A stretch of 54,342 nucleotides of DNA from Pseudomonas frederiksbergensis. GTDB taxonomy: Bacteria > Pseudomonadota > Gammaproteobacteria > Pseudomonadales > Pseudomonadaceae. A model generated the notes under the pieces. It saw only the letters and a list, made by a program, of their open reading frames with translations, did not search any database and was not told where the DNA came from. The stretch is taken from the NCBI RefSeq assembly GCF_003732665.1, contig NZ_MOBP01000028.1, forward strand, positions 1 to 54,342. The letters run 5' to 3'. Position numbers and translations under genes: made by a program. This document shows, piece after piece, positions 49,599 through 54,342 of the stretch (positions are counted from its first letter, which is position 1; each line of letters opens with the position of its first letter).

Positions 49599-50402
49599 TC
49601 AGTGATCCTGAGTAGTGGTGTCGACTGCGGTGAGAAACTCGAGCAGGGTTTGGTTAAAGCGTTCGGGTTGATCCAGCGGGGTGGCGTGGCGCGAATCGGC
49701 GATCACCACCAGCCGCGCATCGGGCAGCAGTTTTACATAGGTTTCTTTCAGCGCCACCGGCGTGTAGTCACGGTCGGCGCTGACGATGAGGGTTGGACAG
49801 GCGACCTTCGAAAGTCGTTCCTGGACGCCCCAGCCAACGATGGCATCGAAGCTGGCGAGATAAGCATGTTTGTCGTTTTTTGCCCAGCGCTCGGTCATCT
49901 TTTGTCGCAAGTCCGCCTGTTCCGGTTTCGGGAACAGCTTGGCACCCAGGGCCTTGCCGATGGCGCCGAGGCTCAGTACGCGCATCAGGCCCCAGCGTTT
50001 GAACCACTGCCAATAGTCGTCGCGGCTGCGTAACTTGACCTCGGGCGAACTGTTGACGATGCACAGGCTTTTCAGCAACTGCGGCTGATCGGTGGCCAGT
50101 TGGAAACCGATCATGCCGCCCATGGACAGGCCCACGTAATGGGTCGGGCCGAGTTTCAGATGTTCCATCAGCGCGATCAGGTCGGCGCTGAAACCGGCGA
50201 TGCTGTAGTGCTCGCGGGGTTTGTCCGAACGACCGTGGCCGCGCACATCCGGGACGATCACTCGGTAGTGGGTGGACAACGCCGGGATCTGCATTTCCCA
50301 GTCCAGGGTGCTGGAACCCAGCCCGTGGACCAGCAGCAACGGAGCGCCGTGGCCATATTCCTCGTAGTGCAGGTTGCAACCTTCATGTTCGAAATAGGCC
50401 AT
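49599..50402 (-). CDS. alpha/beta hydrolase (esterase/lactonase-like)
   Basis: A 267-aa alpha/beta hydrolase. The nucleophile is Ser93 in GLSMGG, the acid is the Asp of SADRDYTP and the base is the His of DSRHATP near 240. The HGLGSS oxyanion motif is at 26-31. The fold suits esterases and lactonases such as 3-oxoadipate enol-lactonase; the catabolic context for that is lacking. It follows the LysR gene by 14 bases and runs into ppiA. Substrate unknown. Confidence 0.87.
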   Translation of the reverse strand: MAYFEHEGCNLHYEEYGHGAPLLLVHGLGSSTLDWEMQIPALSTHYRVIVPDVRGHGRSDKPREHYSIAGFSADLIALMEHLKLGPTHYVGLSMGGMIGFQLATDQPQLLKSLCIVNSSPEVKLRSRDDYWQWFKRWGLMRVLSLGAIGKALGAKLFPKPEQADLRQKMTERWAKNDKHAYLASFDAIVGWGVQERLSKVACPTLIVSADRDYTPVALKETYVKLLPDARLVVIADSRHATPLDQPERFNQTLLEFLTAVDTTTQDH

Positions 50403-50416
50403 GCAGAAACTCCGTG

Positions 50417-51340
50417 TCAGGCTTGTTCAGGGGCGGCGAAGGGCGCATCGAGCGGCGCGGTGTCGAAAGTGCGCAGCAGTTCGATAAGGATTTGCGTGGC
50501 CGGGCCCAGGGGTTTGTCCTTGTTCGAGTACAGATAGAAGCTGGGGTTGCGACTGCCGCCCTGATCCAACGGTAGCAGCTTGAGCGTACCTTCCTTCAAT
50601 TCCCGTTCGATCATGTGCCGGGGTAGCCAGGCGAAACCCAGCCCGCTGCTGACAAATGTCGCGGCGGTGGCCAGGCTGCCGACGGTCCAGCGCTGCTCGG
50701 CGCCGAGCCAGCCGACATCCCGTGGCTGCTGGCGACCGGAGTCGCGGATCACCACTTGCATCTGGGTTTCCAGGTCCTGGAAATTGATTTCGCGGTTCAG
50801 CCGATGCAGCGGGTGTTCGGGGTGGGCGACGGCGACAAATTCCACATCACTCAATTCCGCCCCCAGGTAACCGGGAATGCTCAGGCCGGTGATGGCCAGG
50901 TCGGCGACGCCTTCGAGCAGGACTTCCTCCACGCCCGACAACACTTCTTCGCGCAGCCGCACCCGGCAGCCGCGGCTTTGCGGCATGAACGCGGTCAAGG
51001 CGCGCACGAGGCGGGCGCTGGGGTACGCGGCGTCGACCACCAGCCGCACTTCCGCTTCCCAACCCTGTTCCATGTGATGGGCCAGGTCTTCCAGTTGACT
51101 GGCCTGTTTCACCAGTTGCCGCGAGCGGCGCAGCAACACGCCGCCGGCCTCGGTGAGCACGGCTTTGCGGCCGTCGATGCGCAGCAGTGGCACGCCGAGC
51201 TGGTCCTGCATGCGGGCCACGGTGTAGCTGACCGACGATTGCGAGCGGTGCAGCGCTTCGGCGGCCTGGGCGAAACCGCCGTGGTCGACCACGGCCTGCA
51301 ACGTTCGCCATTGATCAAGGGTCACGCGGGGCGCTTTCAT
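50417..51340 (-). CDS. LysR-family regulator of the hydrolase operon
   Basis: A 307-aa LysR regulator with an N-terminal HTH (GFAQAAEALHRSQSSVSYTV at about 22-41) and a PBP2 effector domain. AGGAG precedes the ATG at 51340. It leads the minus-strand operon lysR-hydrolase-ppiA and is divergent, by only 49 bases, from the small secreted-protein gene at 51390. Regulator and hydrolase are probably functionally linked. The effector is unknown. Confidence 0.91.
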   Translation of the reverse strand: MKAPRVTLDQWRTLQAVVDHGGFAQAAEALHRSQSSVSYTVARMQDQLGVPLLRIDGRKAVLTEAGGVLLRRSRQLVKQASQLEDLAHHMEQGWEAEVRLVVDAAYPSARLVRALTAFMPQSRGCRVRLREEVLSGVEEVLLEGVADLAITGLSIPGYLGAELSDVEFVAVAHPEHPLHRLNREINFQDLETQMQVVIRDSGRQQPRDVGWLGAEQRWTVGSLATAATFVSSGLGFAWLPRHMIERELKEGTLKLLPLDQGGSRNPSFYLYSNKDKPLGPATQILIELLRTFDTAPLDAPFAAPEQA

Positions 51341-51389
51341 GATGAGCTCCTCTTGTCCTAAGCTGGCAGTCCTTATTGGAGACTGCCGA

Positions 51390-51704
51390 ATGAGAAAATT
51401 CTGTTTTGTGGTGTTGGTGATGCTGCCGCTGACCGCGTTTGCCTATCCGATCGATGTTAAAAAACAGCTCAATGGCATGAGCATCGACTACAACGCCTAC
51501 GACACGGATAACGACATCGCGTCCATTCAGGTCAACAACTACGGCAGTAAGGATGCGACGTGTAAGGTGGTGTTCAACAATGGCCCGGAAGCACCGCGCA
51601 CCCGCACGGTCGATGTGCCCGCCGGAAAACATAAAAATGCTACAGCCAAATTCACCCGCACGATTATCAAGATGCGTATCAACCTGAGCTGCACCCCGAA
51701 ATAG
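51390..51704 (+). CDS. small secreted protein
   Basis: A 104-aa protein with a signal peptide (cleavage after AFA near residue 18) and a mature, lysine-rich beta-like domain containing two Cys (C66 region and C101) that could form a disulfide. Homologues in Pseudomonas are commonly mislabelled 3-phosphoglycerate kinase; it has nothing of that enzyme. GGAG lies 9 bases before the ATG at 51390. The promoter must lie in the 49 bases shared with the divergent lysR. Role unknown, presumably periplasmic. Confidence 0.76.
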   Translation: MRKFCFVVLVMLPLTAFAYPIDVKKQLNGMSIDYNAYDTDNDIASIQVNNYGSKDATCKVVFNNGPEAPRTRTVDVPAGKHKNATAKFTRTIIKMRINLSCTPK

Positions 51705-51712
51705 ATGACATG

Positions 51713-51810
51713 CCTGGGTGGGAGCGGGCTTGCTCGCGAAAGCGATGTGTCAGTCGACATCAATGTTGAATGACACGGCCCCTTCGCGAGCAAGCCCGCT
51801 CCCACAAGGG
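51713..51810. repeat. REPIN (group I)
   Basis: Group I arms face each other around CAGTCGACATCAATGTTGAATG. It lies 9 bases after the small secreted protein gene. Confidence 0.94.
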
Positions 51811-51934
51811 ATGATCAGCTTATAAACGAATTTATCGATGCTTTATAGCAGTTATTTGCGCTTTTTCATCGATATAACTCTGTTTAATCTCCACTCCATC
51901 GCCTTACAGCATTCTCAGATGGAGCCTACATCCC

Positions 51935-52534
51935 ATGTCCCGCGTTCTGATCATCGAAAGCAGCGCCCGTCAGCAAGACTCGGTTTCCCGTCAACTGACC
52001 CAGACCTTCATCAGCCAATGGAAAGCCGCGCATCCGGCGGACCAGATCACCGTCCGTGACCTGGCCGTCAACCCGGTGCCGCACCTGGACATCAACCTGC
52101 TGGGCGGCTGGATGAAACCTGCCGAGCAACGCAGCGACATCGAACAGGCTTCCCTGGATCGCTCTAATCAATTGACTGACGAACTGCTGGCTGCCGACGT
52201 ACTGGTCATGGCCGCACCGATGTACAACTTCGCGATCCCGAGCACCCTCAAGGCGTGGCTCGACCACGTGCTGCGTGCCGGCGTGACCTTCAAGTACACC
52301 GACACCGGCCCCCAAGGTCTGCTCAGCGGCAAGCGTGCCTACGTGCTGACCGCTCGCGGCGGAATCTACGCCGGCAGCGCTGCGGATCACCAGGAACCCT
52401 ACCTGCGCCAGGTCATGGGCTTCATCGGCATCCATGACGTCACCTTCATTCACGCCGAAGGCATGAACCTGGGCGGCGACTTCCAGGAGAAGGGTCTGAA
52501 CCAGGCCAACGCCAAGCTTTCCCAAGTGGCCTGA
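51935..52534 (+). CDS. azoR: FMN-dependent NADH-azoreductase
   Basis: A 199-aa flavodoxin-fold AzoR/AcpD. The FMN phosphate site is SSARQQDSVSRQL (9-21), APMYNFAIP (about 90-98) and ARGGIYAG (about 138-145) lie at the isoalloxazine. It reduces quinones and azo bonds with NADH as a homodimer. GGAG lies about 8 bases before the ATG. It stands alone with a strong hairpin and T-run at 52642-52680, after a 100-base tail that may be a separate RNA. Length is standard. Confidence 0.94.
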   Translation: MSRVLIIESSARQQDSVSRQLTQTFISQWKAAHPADQITVRDLAVNPVPHLDINLLGGWMKPAEQRSDIEQASLDRSNQLTDELLAADVLVMAAPMYNFAIPSTLKAWLDHVLRAGVTFKYTDTGPQGLLSGKRAYVLTARGGIYAGSAADHQEPYLRQVMGFIGIHDVTFIHAEGMNLGGDFQEKGLNQANAKLSQVA

Positions 52535-52559
52535 GGCTTTAATCGCCAGATAATCCCTT

Positions 52560-52680
52560 GATGTTCAAGTGACGTGGCGCAACCCTTCAAGCCTGTACGC
52601 GCATCGAACCTCCCTTTGCACTTGTTGCTCCTGAGTGCTGTAGCCCGATTGAACGCTTTAGCGAGATCGGGCTTTTTTTT
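52560..52680 (+). ncRNA. candidate small RNA or azoR 3' UTR
   Basis: About 120 bases with no ORF end in a strong intrinsic terminator. An AGCCCGAT/ATCGGGCT stem with an inner CGCT/AGCG stem is followed by eight T. A C/U-rich patch (ACCTCCCTTTGC near 52606) could pair with ribosome binding sites. AGATAAT near 52548 resembles a -10 box, placing a start near 52556. It could equally be the azoR 3' end. No named sRNA is recognised. Confidence 0.4.
52642..52680 (+). terminator. intrinsic terminator after azoR / candidate sRNA
   Basis: An 8-base stem AGCCCGAT (52642-52649) and ATCGGGCT (52665-52672) is followed by T-run 52673-52680. It is not a REP sequence. Confidence 0.92.
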
Positions 52681-52702
52681 GCCCGCAATTTGATGACCCA
52701 AT

Positions 52703-52812
52703 ACAAATCCCCTGTGGGAGCGGGCTTGCTCGCGAAGAGGCCGTGTCAGTCGACACTAATGTGGAATGACACACCGCATTCGCGAGCAAGCCCGCTCCCA
52801 CAGGGGATTTGT
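52703..52812. repeat. REPIN (group I), extended
   Basis: Group I arms are extended outward by ACAAATCCCCTG/CAGGGGATTTGT, giving one of the longest stems here. It lies between azoR and the DMT gene. Confidence 0.94.
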
Positions 52813-52881
52813 GTGTTGGCGAGATGTTCGCGATCGCCGACAAAACCCGCTATCGTCGCCGCCATTCGAAACGAGGCGAGT

Positions 52882-53760
52882 ATGGGCTATCTACTTTTTG
52901 TCACGCTGATCCAGGCGTTTTCCTTCAGTCTGATCGGCGAATACCTGGCCGGACATGTCGACAGTTACTTCGCGGTGCTGGTGCGCGTTTTGCTGGCGGG
53001 GCTAGTGTTCATTCCACTGACGCGCTGGCGTTCGGTCGAGCCCGCGTTCATGCGCGGCATGTTGCTGATCGGCGCGTTGCAATTCGGCGTGACCTACGTC
53101 TGCCTGTACCTGAGCTTCCGGGTGCTGACGGTGCCGGAAGTGTTGCTGTTCACCATCCTCACGCCACTGCACGTGACCCTGATCGAAGACGCGCTGAACC
53201 GACGCTTCAACCCCTGGGCCCTGGTCGCGGCATTGGTGGCGGTGGCGGGCGCGGCGGTGATTCGCTACGACCGGATCAATCCGGATTTCTTCATGGGCTT
53301 CCTGCTGCTGCAACTGGCCAACTTCACCTACGCTGCCGGGCAAGTGCTTTACAAACATCTGGTAGCCCGTCACCCGAGTGATCTGCCGCATTATCGGCGT
53401 TTCGGCTACTTCTACCTCGGCGCACTGGCGGTGGCGTTGCCGGCGTTTCTGCTGTTCGGCAAACACAACTTCCTGCCCGAAGCACCGCTGCAATGGGGTG
53501 TGCTGGTGTTCCTCGGCCTGGTCTCGACGGCGCTGGGCTTGTACTGGTGGAACAAGGGCGCGTGCCTGGTGAATGGCGGGACCCTGGCGGTGATGAACAA
53601 TTTGCATGTGCCAGTGGGGTTGCTGATCAATCTGCTGATCTGGAACCAGCATGAGGAATTGGGGCGGTTGTTCTTCGGCGGGGCGGTGATTCTGGCAGCA
53701 GTGTGGATCAGCCGGTTGGGTGTCCGGCGCGAAGTGTTGCCGTTGCGGGAACGGCCATGA
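52882..53760 (+). CDS. DMT-family transporter (carboxylate/amino acid/amine type)
   Basis: A 292-aa EamA-fold transporter with ten predicted membrane segments. It begins MGYLLFVTLIQAFSFSLIGE, which resembles the carboxylate/amino acid/amine group of the DMT superfamily. The open frame further up starts inside a REPIN and is not used; GAGGCGAG lies 5 bases before the ATG. Its stop overlaps the mepB-like gene by 4 bases, so the two are co-translated. Substrate unknown. Confidence 0.87.
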   Translation: MGYLLFVTLIQAFSFSLIGEYLAGHVDSYFAVLVRVLLAGLVFIPLTRWRSVEPAFMRGMLLIGALQFGVTYVCLYLSFRVLTVPEVLLFTILTPLHVTLIEDALNRRFNPWALVAALVAVAGAAVIRYDRINPDFFMGFLLLQLANFTYAAGQVLYKHLVARHPSDLPHYRRFGYFYLGALAVALPAFLLFGKHNFLPEAPLQWGVLVFLGLVSTALGLYWWNKGACLVNGGTLAVMNNLHVPVGLLINLLIWNQHEELGRLFFGGAVILAAVWISRLGVRREVLPLRERP

Positions 53761-54257
53761 CGGACCTGAGCGCCGCCATCGAGCAGATCTACAAGCCCGC
53801 AGGCATGGCATTAACGGATGAAGTTCGGCGCGAGGAGGAGAGTGCCGAATACGGTGCTTGCCGCTTTGGCCTCGACGGCCAGTCGATGGTCTTCCGTGTG
53901 GCGAAAACCACGCCGACCAAGATTGGCCAGTTCGTCACGCTGTGGAAACGGCCGACGCCGGCCAGTGAGATTGCACCGCTCGATACCGGCGATGGCGTCA
54001 GTTTTGTGGTGGTCAGCGTTGCTGATGCAACGCACCGCGGGCAGTTTGTGTTTGACCTGAAGGTACTGGCGGCCAAAGGGGTTATGTCGATTGACGGTGA
54101 AGGTGGTAAACGAGCAATTCGCGTCTATCCGCCGTGGTCCCGCCCAGTCGCCAAACAGGCGATCAAGACGCAGCAATGGCAGCTCAAATATTTCCTCGCG
54201 ATTGACCCAAGCGGTAATGCCGACCCCTTTCAGGTACGCCGACTGTTCGGAATATAG
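53757..54257 (+). CDS. MepB family protein
   Basis: A 166-aa soluble protein of the MepB family, named after a gene in the Staphylococcus mepRAB drug-export operon; its molecular role is unknown. The family block KTTPTKIGQFVTLWKRP is at about residues 50-66, and GQFVFDLKVLAAKGVMS follows. It overlaps the DMT gene by ATGA. The pairing with a membrane transporter echoes mepAB, although the transporter family differs. No signal peptide, no Cys-based metal site. Confidence 0.85.
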   Translation: MTDLSAAIEQIYKPAGMALTDEVRREEESAEYGACRFGLDGQSMVFRVAKTTPTKIGQFVTLWKRPTPASEIAPLDTGDGVSFVVVSVADATHRGQFVFDLKVLAAKGVMSIDGEGGKRAIRVYPPWSRPVAKQAIKTQQWQLKYFLAIDPSGNADPFQVRRLFGI

Positions 54258-54267
54258 ACACTAAAAC

Positions 54268-54342
54268 CCTGTAGGAGCGAGGCTTGCCCGCGAAGGCGGA
54301 GTGTCATTCAACATTAATGTCGACTGACACTCCGCCTTCGCG
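54268..54342. repeat. REPIN (group II), cut by the window end
   Basis: The left arm TAGGAGCGAGGCTTGCCCGC is followed by the centre and the start of the right arm. The second arm is incomplete because the window ends at 54342. Confidence 0.92.

Noticed and set aside
51390..51704. 3-phosphoglycerate kinase annotation often given to this protein
   Set aside because: 104 aa with a signal peptide; PGK is about 390 aa and cytoplasmic, with none of its motifs here.
132..52812. Regularly recurring 20-30 base repeats considered as CRISPR
   Set aside because: Copies are inverted pairs scattered between genes, not direct repeats with uniform spacers; no cas genes.

Overview
The window is chromosomal DNA of a fluorescent-type Pseudomonas, close to P. 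fluorescens, P. koreensis or P. putida relatives. Base composition is about 60-65% GC. Coding density is high. The gene content is typical of the genus (aceK, hrpA, cysK, an LpxO-type hydroxylase, an MCP, many LysR regulators and drug/metabolite transporters). Sixteen palindromic REP doublets (REPINs) of at least five sequence families sit between genes. No rRNA, tRNA, prophage, insertion sequence or CRISPR array is visible. The assignment to Pseudomonas rests on recognisable proteins and REP families, not on a database search.

Layout. 1-6.6 kb: yajD, a spermidine-synthase-like protein, a secreted Pro-rich protein, a cNMP-binding protein and oligopeptidase B. Divergent from opdB is a three-gene run of a membrane protein, a YafJ-type glutamine amidotransferase and a DUF2937 protein. 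6.6-11.4 kb: a LysR regulator divergent from an MFS carrier and pxpABC (5-oxoprolinase). 11.5-18.7 kb: a MoxR/VWA pair, a DUF4160 plus DUF2442-HTH pair resembling an autoregulated toxin-antitoxin unit, a DUF748 protein, cysK, an LpxO-type hydroxylase, and an AT-richer two-gene unit (GNAT-like plus a 66-aa protein). 18.7-33.3 kb is the accessory metabolic block. It starts with an EamA transporter preceded by a Pro-rich upstream ORF. Next is a tripartite tricarboxylate transporter operon with its own LysR (tctC-tctB-tctA-lysR on the minus strand), divergent from an MFS carrier, a COG3618 amidohydrolase/lactonase and a PdxA2-type dehydrogenase. Last is a second operon: MFS carrier, rhamnonate-dehydratase-like enolase-superfamily enzyme, AraD1/GguC-type FAH protein, and alpha-ketoglutarate-semialdehyde dehydrogenase.

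33.4-54.3 kb: EamA transporter, methyl-accepting chemotaxis protein, aceK, hrpA, a KAS III-like synthase, a trimeric porin, a FemAB/COG3146 protein, an ABC exporter, an operon of lysR, alpha/beta hydrolase and periplasmic cyclophilin, a small secreted protein, azoR followed by a possible sRNA, and a DMT carrier coupled to a MepB-family gene.

How the genes may work together. The second operon of the metabolic block contains the enzyme types of a non-phosphorylating route from a C5 sugar acid to 2-oxoglutarate: dehydratase, 2-keto-3-deoxy-acid dehydratase, semialdehyde dehydrogenase. The neighbouring lactonase/PdxA2/TTT divergon could feed it or be a separate acid pathway. Related ATAACC/GGTTAT elements in both intergenic regions suggest a shared regulator. 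This block, the DUF4160/DUF2442 unit and the small GTGA-coupled GNAT unit are the best candidates for undescribed biology.
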